Assembly: GCA_031310005.1 (NCBI GenBank)
Contig: CM062379.1
Coordinates: 2,356,001-2,420,000, forward strand
Origin: Dactylellina haptotyla
Taxonomy: Eukaryota; Ascomycota; Orbiliomycetes; Orbiliales; Orbiliaceae
Direction of reading: 5' to 3'
DNA: 64,000 nt
Positions 11,445 to 23,734 of the stretch are shown in pieces. How positions within the stretch are numbered: the first letter of the stretch is position 1; the number at the start of each line of letters is the position of its first letter. The notes under the pieces are model-generated. The model was not told where the DNA came from. It saw nothing but the letters and a program-made list of their open reading frames with translations, and did not search any database. A program made the translations under genes and the position numbers.

Positions 11445-14400
11445 TTAGACTAGGTTTCTTGGAGCTGCTCTATGATGATATCAGATAGATATTAGTGCAA
11501 TGTCTTTAAATAGCTACTTTTATAACCAAATACATTCGAGCTAGTTCTGAAGGCACTATAGTGAAGTATCTTTGGGCTATTGCGTGCATCTGTAAGAGTG
11601 TGTTCTATATCCCCGCCACTAGCACTTATGGTGGCCCAGCGAAAATACATTGTGGGGCCAGTCTATTGGGAAGATCAGTTAGAAGTTTAACAACGTAAAC
11701 GCGAGATCAGGAGGGTGGGATTCTCAGGAAGAAGAACCCAGCAAATACGACTCGAAGACGCCTTGTACAATTGTAGAGCAAATTCGTATCGGGGTAATGC
11801 GCAATGGTAATGCGCAGTGGTGAGAGCGTACCAGCTTAGGCATATGGTGCTTCAAGACTCCGTGATTGTCAGCTCGTCGAAGAGACATTTTTTTGCGGGA
11901 CCAGGACGGCATCTGGCTTACGAGACAACACTACATTCTTAATATAAATTATATTTGTTCTTTAGCAAATTTATCTCTTGGCATTGTCACTGCGATTTAT
12001 GTCGAGCCCTGAAGCGTTCAGGCTCTATGCCGATATATACCAAGTACAACGCAGAATCAGCACAAAACGAATAATTGCCCGATTCGAAATCCAACATCCC
12101 TGGATCTGGTCCCCGACCCTTTCACTTTGACCCTTCCAGAGGATGAGAAGGTTAAAACAAGGGATCAAACCCAGCGACTGCCAAGCAATTGTATACCATT
12201 ATGGGCAAGGCTTCGCAAGTTACGAAAGACATGGACAGTTCACAGAGGCTAGAAGCAATTTCTGTCGTTTCTACTTTACCATTGGTACCACATCTGCCTA
12301 CAGATTTTAAGCTAGTTAGCCAGTGCAAGTAAATCATTAATTTCGCCGAAAGCTAGGGTGCCGCAATTTCCAATTGCCGATCTGGAAGCCATGTGAATCA
12401 ACTAGAAGCTCTGTGAATGAATGCCATAGATAATGCGTAAATGAGGCGGCCACGATTCTAAATGCCAATACCATTGCCAGCATCTTGCCAAGCATTACAG
12501 AATACTTTCTTAACGCGTTTCTTGCTCAGAATTCAATCCATGACGAAGTCATTTCTGCAAAGAGGAAAGAACTTCAATTCCATTTCGAAAGTCGACTACC
12601 AGCTAGCTCACCCAGAGTGTTCACCACACGGCCCTCGGAACTTTTAGGCTCCAAGTTGCTGATACGGACTTAAAGGCACCTAACTCGCGATTTAAACTAA
12701 ATTCGGGAGCTTGAGCCAACATGTGCAGAGGGAAAGCACAATTTTAAATTTTCCCATATATCGTATATCACAGATAACGAACAAGGAAGCAATGCCGCTA
12801 AGGCAAGTTGGAAATACCAAGGATTTTGTTCCTCGTACATGTGGATCACAGGCAGCGGTACTAAGTTTGAGTTGAAAATGGTTCTCACGCTTTTGGACCT
12901 CAGAACGAAACATCAGGTCAAACATACCAGCTTAGTGTCTTTAGCACCTACCTAAACCAAGCCGCGAGAGACACACACCACAATAAAGGTTAATTTGATA
13001 TTTGCAACAGCTATACACGCAGTGAAATAAGCCTGGCGAAACTCGGTCGTCTGATTATCCTCACCTGTATGATACAAACAAATGCCTATAGTGTGAACCC
13101 TACATCATCAGGTCAGTGCCTTCGATACTAGTAGACTAGGCAGATAAATCGAGCAGGATATATCGGAAAGCAGGTCTTCTTGTTGGCCATCACCAAATCG
13201 ACATTAGGGAAGTCTTTAAACTAGTGTTCATTCGCACTTGTATAATATAATGTTCTTCTTTCAATATCAACTTCTAGGACCTCGGTATCTTCCGTGGATT
13301 TCTAAAATGAAGAGTGCTTTGATTGCTTTCCATTTTGAGCGCAAATAATTTTCCAAATTCAGTTCAATGGTTGGACTTCCAACTGCTTACTCGGATTTCT
13401 GTTGGTGACTTCGAAGTTTTGCTGCAACAATTTTTTGCAATTTTGACGGCACTGTCATCTTGCGGCATCCCTTTCTTAAGTTTCTTTTTATTTTCCTTGC
13501 GCACATTTCAAGCAGGGGAGAATTTTGAACTGTGGGGCAGTGGTCGATTCGGCTGTAAATGTTTTACGCTTAAAGCGGTGTGAAAGAATGTTGAAAGGTC
13601 AACATTTCAGTTATAGAATTGTGTGTCACCGTACCTTGATTCGATTCTCAAATCCCTCTGCCAATGAATCCTGATATGATCTCAAAACTGTTGATCGCTC
13701 GTTTCTGGCTTGGTATGCATTAAGCAAGGTTCTGCCCTAAGGCGAAGCGGCTGAATTGCAGCTGATTCGATCGCTTCCGCACTGCTGTGAATCAATCAAG
13801 AACAACTCGATTGCCAAACAATTATCCCGTGTCCAGGCCGATTTCACACCCATCGATATTTATCGGCACGTATCTCTAGCGTCGGGATCGATTGTACCGA
13901 CTACCAAATATTTCTGTCGTTAGCAGGCTGAAATAGGCTTGGAAAGCCATAGAAGGTTCAGCATACAATGTAAAAATACCATCAGTCGAGACTCGGATCC
14001 AAGTCGAACATGGCGCAAAACACGTGTGAATCCGCGGGCTTGAAGCCTAAATTTTCGCCTAGCTTAGCTTGGTACATATCGGACAGGCCTGGGCTATATT
14101 CATCAGTTCCCCACCCATGGATTCAATTAAACTGACGATCGGAAGCTAATTGACTATCGGCAAGCCAGCCCTGAGACGCGATAGTGTCCGAGAACTTTCA
14201 TGGACGGTAGTGTTGTGACTAGAACGCTGGTCGAAGCCTATCCACCCCACACCTCCACAAGAACCTCGACCAAGGGGTTCTGTCTTGCTATTCTTGAACT
14301 TTAATACTTTATTTAGCCGACAAAGATTTTTCTTTTCAAGATGCCGAACTATCCGATGGTGTGCTCTTAGCACCTTGATTTTTATAATATATCATAAACC

Positions 14401-15645
14401 GCCAACGCTTTTTACTCGAGACTTCAAATATTGTCCAGTCAATGAATTTTGATAGATAACTCTACCGATGTAGAGATATTGGTAAGAAATGTCTGAACCT
14501 CATATGATATTGCTACTCGTACGGATACAGCGTGAAATGCAAATTATAAAGTGTATAATCTAGCGACATCGATGATCACCACCGTGACATCCAAGACCGC
14601 TACGGAAATTAGACAAATGTATATGAATATTATTGTTTTTTTTTTTAGATCCCCTCTATTGAACCTTTACAAAATACATTTATCAAATGTATTCAGCTCC
14701 TCGGTCTAGAAGCCGGAAGTTTAGGTACACGAGCTATATTTTTGCCCCGGACACATCAGCGGCTTGTCGAAACCCCTTGCCTGAACGGATGGTGTGGAGG
14801 CCGTCTCCGACCGATACGGAACTAACGCCGAGCTGGATGGCAAGATCTTATGAGGGAAAGAGTAGCAAACCACATCAGAGGAACATCAGTGTCAGCGCGG
14901 GAACAATTTGTTCTCGTGTAATCCTAAACATTTAGGTCCGTGTCCGAACAGACTTGAAAATATTCGGTTTCCTAGAGATACCAGGATTGTCCTACACCTT
15001 GCTCTCCCGATGCTCTGACCCAGAATCAGGGATGGTCCATGTTAAGCGAGAACCCGGCTGCTTTCGAGGTTCGGCAATCTTGCATTCCAGTGCAATTTTT
15101 TGGCCCCACATCTGACTCGGAAAAGTCCGCTCTAGTGGCTTGGGATTAGCTGGCCACGAAGTTCGCATTTTCTAGGTGTGTTATGTTGAGTTCGAATGCC
15201 ATGGGTGAAAATGCCACCGAATTCACCGAAACTGGGCGCTCGGGCTGCTCAGCGGTCTGGCTGGCCGCCCGTACTGGGTGGAGCAAGGGTCCATCCGCAC
15301 TTCGTTCGAGTTTTGTTGCCTGGAGCAGAACAAATATGAAGTGCTGACATAAATCATGCTACAAATTTGGTCGGGTTTTAGGCCCCTGGCGGGAGTGGAG
15401 AGTGGGATTTCTCGTGTTCACTTGGCCTCCTTGATCCCTTGCCCTCCGCAAATATTTGTTTTTTGAAAATCCACTTTCCCTATCCTGAACTTTAATTCCT
15501 CTCTTCTTATAAATGTGGTGGTAATGTACGGTATTGTTGACGAAAGAAATTTTCATAATTTTCTGTAACCCGCCGGGCTGGTTCACCATGCGACTTCAGT
15601 CCATACCCACACATTGAAGAGCCTAACTTTGGCTGTGGAACAAAG
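11445..15645. other. large intergenic region, no gene supported
   Basis: About 4.2 kb, the largest empty stretch in the left half. Open frames are all under about 90 codons, and none shows a domain or convincing splice extension on either strand. Short homopolymers occur, such as a T run at about 14635-14646. The last about 500 bp probably hold the receptor promoter. No transposon ends or tandem arrays were recognised. Confidence 0.5.
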
Positions 15646-17201
15646 ATGTTGCAGCCTCCAAACCACCAAACTGACGCAGATAGGGAATACCTAACCTCGT
15701 TATTCCCATACTTTAAGCACCTTCCTTCCGACTTCGAGTTCCCTCTAGTTACCGACCCAGACTATGAGATACCATGCAATTCGTTATACTGCTTGCTGGT
15801 TGGTGCGGTAATTGCACTTATCGGCGTCGTTGTTGTTTCGTTGCGATTTTGGATTAGAACCAGGACGGGATTTGGTATGGACGATTGGCTTATGGTTCCA
15901 GCGTTCGTAAGTTGAGCCGTATGTCCAAAGTGTTTTGAACATTATGCTAATCACTATTAACGTATCTAGATATCCTTTTGTGTCTTCACTATTGTCAACT
16001 GTATAGGTAAGAATAAATTATTGATATATATACAACATCCCCACCAACATTGCTCGCGAGTACTAATACTGAGGTGTCCAGCTGTTCTTGGAACTGGTAT
16101 GGGATTCCATATATACGATTTGTCTATCAAAGATATAGAGTCGTTCATTCTTGTAAGTTATATTCCCTATAACCGTCGATTATTAAGGGACCATCTTATC
16201 TTTAGCTAACGCAACTTCAGATAAAATACATACATGTTGTAGTTTGGTTCTGCGTGCTACATTTCTGCAGATGCTCTATCCTTCACTTGCTCCTCCGCCT
16301 TACTCCTCTTCAATTACCGAAGCACCGCCGGTATCTCCTTTCCATCCTCTTTATATCATATCTCTACCTTCTAGTTTGCATATTCACGCACATGTTTGAA
16401 TGTGGGATACCCCTGAGCAACTCATTCAAGCTCAAAGCCAGCATCGATGGCACTTGCATCGGTGCGGGATCTTTGACTTTCTACGGGAGCCTCATCTCAG
16501 GGCATATCGCCCTCGATATTCTAACCATAGTCCCCCCGGCTTTTGTTTTATCAAGGATTCCGATGTCCCGAACCAAAAAAATCAATCTAATCACCCTTCT
16601 GGCATTCGGCGTATTCACAATGTTTTGCAGCATGATCCGAATATTCTATTTCTACAAGAAAATGGTAGAATCCTTCGATATCACCTGGACCGCCACCGAT
16701 GTCGCCTTCTGGAGCACACTGGAATGCAGTCTCGCCTGCATCATTGCCAGTTTACCCGCTCTCAATCATCTGATAGTCAAATATATAAGAAGGACACTTA
16801 ATACACCAGAAACACCAACAGATATACCCAACAGGCTCGGAGTAATCAAGCTCATCCAACGCCGAACGCGATCCAGTGAACAATCTGCTCCGAAATCAAC
16901 AATCTTCGAGACTTACAACAGATATGTGAAATACTGGGCCAAAAGCCCGAACTCGGACTCTAGCTCAGCACAAAAAATGAACTGGAAATCCGAAAACTCG
17001 GGAAGTCACACATCCACTGCGGGATCGGATCATAATCTCGATGAGAGTAACATGTACACATCGCCACGGAGATCGTTGGATCTCGAGGCTGGGTGTGATG
17101 GAACGAACGGAGAGCCGGCGCTACCGCCTCCAGCGCGTATCTACGAACACGGAAGACGCACAAGCATTGCGGCTACGAATGATCTTATGACACACGATTG
17201 A
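15646..17201 (+). CDS. rhodopsin-domain (Pth11/CFEM-GPCR type) seven-helix membrane protein
   Basis: Four exons (15646-15906, 15970-16006, 16082-16152, 16221-17201) give 449 residues. Helix 1 (SLYCLLVGAVIALIGVVVVS) is followed by RFWIRTRTGFGMDDWLMVPAF, the family signature (R...G.DD). Then come GTGMGFHIYDL, a Leu-rich helix with RCSILHLLLRL, and further helices including GTCIGAGSLTFYGSLIS, ALDILTIVPP, LLAFGVFTMFCSMIRIF and WSTLECSLACIIASLPAL. The about 160-residue tail is hydrophilic, Ser-rich and cytosolic. This large fungal family, predicted by membership to be plasma-membrane receptors, includes Pth11 of Magnaporthe; ligands are mostly unknown. No CFEM Cys domain is present at the N-terminus. 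Exon 2 is only 37 nt. Confidence 0.88.
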
Positions 17202-18143
17202 ACGTAAATCAAAAACATCATACATTTCTGGGCTTATTCTTTCTCATCAATCATTTCCAGGTGTTTTCTGTCTCTATTTTTCTGTTTTCACTCACTTGGG
17301 ATTATCACATTTAGCCTGGAGTTTTTGGGAAGAAACCTCTCTTTGGGATCATTAGCGTTGCATTATTAATATTACTTACCGTACACTTTAGTCCATTAGG
17401 ACAGCATATTTCATATACATACACATTATATCATGCAAGAGGGAAAGCTGATTTCCTTTGTTTCTATTTGAGTCATTGATTTATCAAAAGTACAATCCCA
17501 GGGCCGAATCTAAAACATAGTTCCTGCTTGATCGAAATATTCACCGATTATCGGAGTAGCTCGCCTCGATTCTGGTGGCAGGTTTGATCCGTACGTAGCC
17601 GCGCGTTTTCTCACTAGTGAACAAGCAACAGGACGCAAGTTGGCAGGGATGTGGGTCCCAGGATTCAACCCAGTATTCACGAAATTTGGAGCCAGCGACT
17701 TTGGACGGGAGGCAAAGAGTGGTAAAATGCGGCCTTCGGCCCTCTAAACTTTAAGCGATGAACAATTGATTGATATAAATGAGGTTCACAAAGTAAACCG
17801 GTATGGTGTTATCCCTAAGAACTAAAAACGTCGACCAGTCATCATAGTTTAATACTGGGAGACTGCCAACCAGCTGGGGCAGAAAAGAAAAAAAGTAGGA
17901 AGAGTCTATTCAGCTAAAGAAAACATGCTATTTAAAAACTGGAAATGGTAGAGTAATAGCATTCAGATCTACTGCCTTTGCTATATTCTATCGAGTTTAG
18001 AGGTGCCATTGCCCTCCGGAGCTCCATCTAGCCACGGGTACCGGTCCAACCTCTTCAGTGTTTATCCCGGGTATGCACTCCAACCACGGAATTTTAATAC
18101 ATCACAATCACGGGTCGTAATTCCCTTTAGTCCCGCTACGAAC
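17202..18143. other. intergenic, no gene supported
   Basis: Receptor 3' region followed by the 3' end of the opposite-strand repeat-protein gene. No open frame of note was seen. Confidence 0.55.
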
Positions 18144-18506
18144 TTATCTGCAGTAAGATGCGTACTGTTGCGGGTAGTTTTGTTGATAATAGGTTGTACA
18201 ATATTGTTGCTTGTATTGGGCCAGTGCATCTCCTCCTGCTTGCTGTTGATTCTGTGGTTGTTGGTACTGTTGGTTTTGTGGCTGTTGGTACTGTCCACCG
18301 CCACAGTATTGTTGATATTGTTGTGGATAATTTTGCTGGTAATACGGTGTGCAATATTGTTGTTGATACTGTTGGAGGTTTCCTTGAAATTGTCTTTTGA
18401 TAATATTATTCCTTCGTCCGTAGGCTCCCGCAGGTACGGCCAGAATAGTCGGCAGACTTGACACACAGAATAGTGATAATATTGAGATGGTTGTATAAAA
18501 TTTCAT
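18144..18506 (-). CDS. small secreted Gln/Tyr-rich repeat protein with Kex2 site
   Basis: Single exon, 120 residues. Signal peptide at about residues 1-24 (ISILSLFCVSSLPTILA). A short pro-segment ends at the dibasic KR at 37-38, a likely Kex2 site. The mature about 82 residues are built of repeats: two 23-residue units at 46-68 and 97-119 match at 19 positions, each with two Cys in the same places (QQYC...YC). Between them lie two copies of QYQQPQNQ. Mature composition is dominated by Gln and Tyr. I do not recognise a family. Small size, secretion, Kex2 site and paired Cys fit an effector or wall/surface protein. The Tyr/Gln richness would also suit an oxidatively cross-linked or aggregating coat protein; that is inference. 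Confidence 0.72.
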   Translation of the reverse strand: MKFYTTISILSLFCVSSLPTILAVPAGAYGRRNNIIKRQFQGNLQQYQQQYCTPYYQQNYPQQYQQYCGGGQYQQPQNQQYQQPQNQQQAGGDALAQYKQQYCTTYYQQNYPQQYASYCR

Positions 18507-21064
18507 TTTGAACTATATTGAAAGTAGATGTTATAATTGACAATGTTAGAAGAGAGAATACCTAGAATTTGCGTTGAAGATCCGATGTGGGGCTGGAGGA
18601 CCCTGGGGTTTAAATGCTCCGAGCCAACATTATGCCGATTTCGACTTCGAGGTGGGTGCTCGCAGATCGAAACATCTGGGCTGTAGCACGAAGTTTAAAC
18701 TAGTTTTATCGTGTAACGAAACCTGTAGACATATAGGAATCACGTTTCAGCCCTAAGTCGTTTCGATCGCGGCATGTTTGGAAAAAGCTCCGGTTTCAAA
18801 GGTGTCCTTGGCTGTCCATATTTCTCAAGACGCCGACAAGATACTCGCGGACTCGAACTAAACCAACTTGGGAAAATTGCTGGGCAGCGCTGTTCAAAAT
18901 ACCACAATGCGATGACACATTTCAACGCTTTCTCATTTCAAAGCTTTCTGAAGAAGCAGTCGAGGCGACTTTTAAACAGTCTTGTCTGGCAACAATACCG
19001 AGAGCAATAGCAGAATAGATAGCCTTCCGTATTCTCTGATATGCGAGCTATATGTGATTTGGGCCTTACTCGAAGGCGGTTGTTGCAGGACTTCAATACA
19101 TTAACGCAACGTATCAGGGAAACAGCGTATGTGCATAGGAATACGGTAGCCATATGGTCCCTGCATTGATAGGAAGGAAGGAAGGAAGCTCGTTTCTTCA
19201 TCCCGCAGGGCAGCGCCTGGAAGACAATGAAACAAAGGAGGATTTGGATTTGATTCCATTTTCATCGTAAAAATTGCGAACCGGACAGAGTCCTGCTCGA
19301 CATGGTCGGTTTTAGTTTTCAACCAGCAAATACACTACATCAGGAAGTCCCTTCACTTGTAAGTGTCCTGCCCTTGCACTGGGATGGGGAGAGAAGAAGG
19401 GAGAGGGACGAAAGGGAGCAAGGCCAGCCCGCCTTTTATAGTTGCCCGTCCGCCCTCGACGAGGGAAAGTCGACGTGACAAGCCTGCGCCGCAACACAAC
19501 CCGCATGACTCCCAAACCTGTCACTCCGCCACTCCGCAGGATCACCACGACTATTGAGCACCGCTTGAGTCAGACATTATTGCATCTCCAGCACATTTTA
19601 GACTACTGAAGCGGTTTAGAACAAGAATACTCTATGCCAATGATGCCGCAAACAGCTGATATATCGAGAACAGAAGCTCGTATCATGCGCAATTTGGGCT
19701 CCAAATACTACAAATTAGCGACATGTTTATTTTTTGGCTTTAAAATATTGGTGGGCTTTGAATCGTATTTGATTTAAAAGATCACGTTGTTAGTGTTTAG
19801 CATACCAGAGCTCGATGCGAACCAGGATATACGATCTCAAATCTAGAATAACAATCGAACAAAAGTAGCAGTTACACGGTCACCCTTCTGGTTGCTCACA
19901 AGAAGTATGATTAGAGGGCATATTCACAAACCTCACACTTATTCTCTCACCATCTTAATAGCCAATGTCATATAGATACACCGCATGTTTTGAACACCGT
20001 CACTCAGTTTTTCCAGCGTCTTTGCGTCGCATTCCATGAATCTTAGGGCATTGTTGAAACCAGCAACTTTAAACTAGCAGATTTGCAGGATATGGATCCG
20101 CCGGAAGCTTCAAACTCACTCGTATCTGCCAGATTTTAAATCATTGGCAAAGGAGATACATATCATCTTAGCTATTTCTTTCTTATTAACTGTTCACCCT
20201 ATAGTGGCATTATTAGAATACCCTGCTCAACCAAATGCCCTGTTCCATAGTCCAATTATCTCCCACAAAGTTTTGCCTTGTGTTGCCTGGTCGGCGAGAT
20301 CTCGATATCAATTATCTCTGTGATTCCGACATTCAACTCACAAATATTACAATTTACATAAACATATAAATAGTGAAAACTAAGGACTAACATAGGATAT
20401 ACTAATGCGCAGAGATATAACATAGTCGTATCAACTGATACTATTGACATAGGATATTGACATAGCATTGAGAAATTAATCTGTACCGGCATTTAACCGC
20501 AGAACCCCAACAAATGCGTTCGTGTTGTTGGAGCTCGGGCATCACGATTCCAACCTATGTGAGACGTCAGCAAACAGCGGCGCAACTTTGGAGATACTAG
20601 CGAAGGCTATATCATCAGTATAGTTAGTATATAACTAAACTCGATAAGTCGATATCACATCCTCCCTTCCAGTCGAAAGTATAGGACTGCGGAGCTCATT
20701 GCAAGGTCGGCATTGTTGATTATCAATAGTATGTTGGCGTCTTCTAGATCGCGCCGTGAACCCGCATTCCTTCTTAGCTACCTTAGAAGCTTACAAACAT
20801 CGTCACTAGTGGCTGAAATGCGGAGAGAGCGGATGCTTCGTGGAGTATTTTTCTGGTTGTAAAATAGTAAGCAATGTACCTTTTTCATCAATAATGACGA
20901 CAACGAATGTCCTGGGGCATTATGACGACCATCCAGCGATGGGATTCCCGCGGACCGAACAGTTACATCGACGTATTTAGCAATCAATGGAGCTCGTACA
21001 ACTCAAAATAAAATTAACGAAAGTGACAACCATCCTGCTCTGGTATATATATTAATATACAGAA
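18507..21064. other. intergenic; one tetranucleotide repeat
   Basis: About 2.5 kb without a supportable gene. Contains a short (GGAA)4 run at about 19172-19187. Open frames are all under 90 codons and unremarkable. Confidence 0.5.
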
Positions 21065-21850
21065 ATGACAACCGATATCTCTGCCAATGGCTGGACTGCC
21101 GTGCCTGTTGACGCGGGCGCCATCTTCGGCAGTAAACCTTATATTAACACACCGGATGCCGTAGCCGTGAGCGACGTGCATTTCCCAATCGAAGATGCTG
21201 TTGTCGCTGAAGTTGACACCTTCGTAAAGGCTCGTTTACCGCGGCAAACATATAACCACTCGCTGAGGGTGTTTTATTTCTGTATGAGACCCCACCTGTC
21301 ACTTGTTCCAAAATCATATGTCTAATAAAGAATAGGCACAATAATCGCCAGACAACAGTTCCCCGAACACAGCGCTAAATTGTCACCGTCGACTCTCGCA
21401 CTTACATGTCTTCTACATGATATCGGCACAGCGGAGGAGTTCATCGCCGCATCGCGCATGTCATTCGAATTCCACGGCGCCTTCCAAGCCTTAAAGCTGC
21501 TCGCCCGTCTAGGTGCAGCCCAGGATCAAGCCGACGCTGTAGCGGAAACCATAATCCGGCACCAAGACTTAGGGGTCGACGGGACCATCACCTTCCTGGG
21601 ACAATTGATCCAGTTGGGAACGATATATGACAATGTAGGCGCACACCCTCGAGTGGAGGGGTTCGCAGATATACTGCACGCCGAGGTCCGACGGGCGGTG
21701 AATGAAGCATTTCCGAGGGAAGGATGGCTGGGATGCTTCGCAGCAACGATTAGAGAGGAGAAGAGGTTGAAACCGTGGTGCCATTCGACACATATTGTGG
21801 ACTTTGAGGCGATGGTTGAGGGGAACACGTTGATGAAGGAGTATGAGTGA
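21065..21850 (+). CDS. cyanamide hydratase-like HD-domain metalloenzyme
   Basis: Two exons (21065-21281, 21336-21850; 54-nt intron) encode 243 residues, close to the 225-245 of the family. Metal ligands of an HD fold are visible: His65 in YNHSLRV, His100-Asp101 in CLLHDIGTA, His119 in FHGAF and His148 in IRHQDLG. Together with HFPIEDAV near the N-terminus and the REEKRLKPWCHSTHI end, this matches fungal cyanamide hydratases (Myrothecium Cah, yeast Ddi2/Ddi3), which use zinc to hydrate cyanamide to urea. A cytosolic detoxification or nitrogen-salvage role is expected. No cluster partners are adjacent; TSR4 follows on the same strand about 350 bp on. Other HD isocyanide or nitrile hydratases of the same subfamily remain possible. 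Confidence 0.88.
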
Positions 21851-22203
21851 TGCTGTAATATCAGATACCTCCAATTAATAACATGCGATAAATAGCATAT
21901 GCGTTAAAAAAATTTAATATCATATTTTTAAACCTGTTTACTCTTCTTAAGATACTTCGATATCGCTAGCAAATTCAATTGGTGATGCTGGTTGTCGAGG
22001 CTCGGAGTGCCGCATAGGCCTCACAAGGTGGGACCGTCCAAAAGCGGCAACCGCCAAAATTTTGTGGCTCTCGCTTCTTTGAAATCTTCAAACTTTCTAC
22101 CACTTGAGCTCTCGCAGAAATACACAGCTTCAATCGAACCCCAGCAGAACATCGCCCTACTCGAACGGCAGATTTATTGTATAGTCCAATCCGATCGCTC
22201 ATA
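21851..22203. promoter_or_regulatory. short intergenic spacer between cyanamide hydratase and TSR4
   Basis: About 350 bp holding the first gene's AT-rich 3' end and the TSR4 promoter. No further gene. Confidence 0.5.
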
Positions 22204-23522
22204 ATGGCAGACTACGATAGCGACGAGGACGTCGCCGACCTCGAATACACAACCACTACCACCCTTCTAGGCTACGCCGAATCCACACCCTCAGACGATG
22301 CCACTAGCCACCTAGGAGGTATTCCTGTTTGTGCCCTCTTTCTAGCTCTCGGTATCTTTGTTTCCTTTACTAATCTAACTGTTAGACATGGTTCGATGAC
22401 TCAATGGACTCGCGATTGGCGAAATGCCTGTCCTGCAATAACCTCATGCCGCTCCTCCTCCAACTCGATGGCAATCTCCCAGACTCCCCGCACCACAGAA
22501 GAATGCTCTACCTCTTCGGCTGCCGGTCGAAGGCATGTCGCAAAAAGCCAGGGAGCATACGCGCCATCCGTGGCGTCAAGTCCACCGGTATCCCACCGCC
22601 AAATACTCCAAAAGAAGCACCGTTAGCGGAGCCGAAGAAAACAGAAGCAGAGCCTCCAAAACCAAAGTCCAACATGGGAGATTTAATATTCGGATCCTCG
22701 TCATCAGGAACCCCGACAAATCCGTTCGCAAGCTCACAATCAAACCCCTTTGCGAAATCGAATCCCTTCGCTAAAGACGAGGTGTCAAGTCTCGCAAAGT
22801 CGTTCGCACAAGTCGCTTCGATAAGCGCAGAACCGAAGCCACCAGCACCACCAGCACCGGAACTACAACCCACAGAACCAGCACTCATCGGCCCGCCATC
22901 TCCCTGGCCACCGGCGACAGAAATCCCTCAATACCCAAAATTCTTCCTCGATGCGAGCTACGAAGAACTAGAGCCGGATGCGTTAACCCTGCAGTCCCAA
23001 AAGCTTGCTAAAACGATCAAGATGGACACCTCGGACGACATGGACGAAGACGTCACTCCCTCGAGTTCCAAAAAGGCCGCTGCCGCTGCAGCTTCGTCCT
23101 CTTCATCGAAAGCATCAAAAGAGAAAGAATTCGAATCGATCATGAACGCCACCTTCCTACACTTCCAAAACATCACATCTCAAAACCCGGAACAGGTTCT
23201 CCGATACGAACGGAAAGGAACCCCATTGCTATACTCTCGGGATGATAGCATAGGCAAGCTCCTCGTGAGCTCTCAAGGATCAGATATTTCCCTATCAAAG
23301 TTACCGCGATGCAGTAATTGCAGTAAGGGGAAGTGCTTCGAGGTACAGCTTATGCCACATACAATCTCCGTTCTGGAAGAAGGTGCGGATGCGGCGCTAG
23401 ATGAAGGCATGGTGTGGGGTACTATCATCGTCGCTACTTGCGAAGCGGACTGTGCTATCACAGGGAGCGAGAAGGGTAAGTACGTAGAAGAGTGGGTGGG
23501 TGTCCAGTGGGAAACTGATTAA
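22204..23522 (+). CDS. TSR4: Tsr4/PDCD2-like 20S pre-rRNA processing factor
   Basis: Two exons (22204-22326, 22386-23522; 59-nt intron with GTTTGT donor) give 419 residues. The N-terminus has LGYAES and, across the splice, HLGGIPTWFD, then KCLSCNNLMPLLLQL and YLFGCRSKACRKKPGSIRA, the zinc-binding N-terminal half of PDCD2-type proteins. A Pro/Ala/Ser-rich linker with an NPFAKSNPFAK repeat follows. The C-terminal PDCD2_C domain has FLHFQN...PEQVLRY, LPRCSNCSKGKCFEVQLMPHTISVL, WGTIIVATCEADC and a WVGVQWE end. In yeast Tsr4 chaperones ribosomal protein Rps2 during 40S assembly; the same role is likely here. Confidence 0.92.
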
Positions 23523-23734
23523 TTGAATTCAAAAGCGAGTATATATTTCTCTTTGGTTCGCGACCTTTATAAATTTAGCGATTGGCATATTTAGTACCAA
23601 TTAAAAATATATATCAATTTAATGTTTTTTTTGCTGAGCCTCAATTAGAAATATTAAATACAACCGTACATATATGTCATTAAATCCTTGCCATCATTTC
23701 GAACAAAAGCTTCTAGAAGTGGGGGTAATATTAT

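Noticed and set aside
18003-18461. 152-codon plus-strand hydrophobic frame that looks like a membrane protein
   Set aside because: It is the complement of the CAA/TAC-rich repeat gene, which automatically yields Leu/Val codons.
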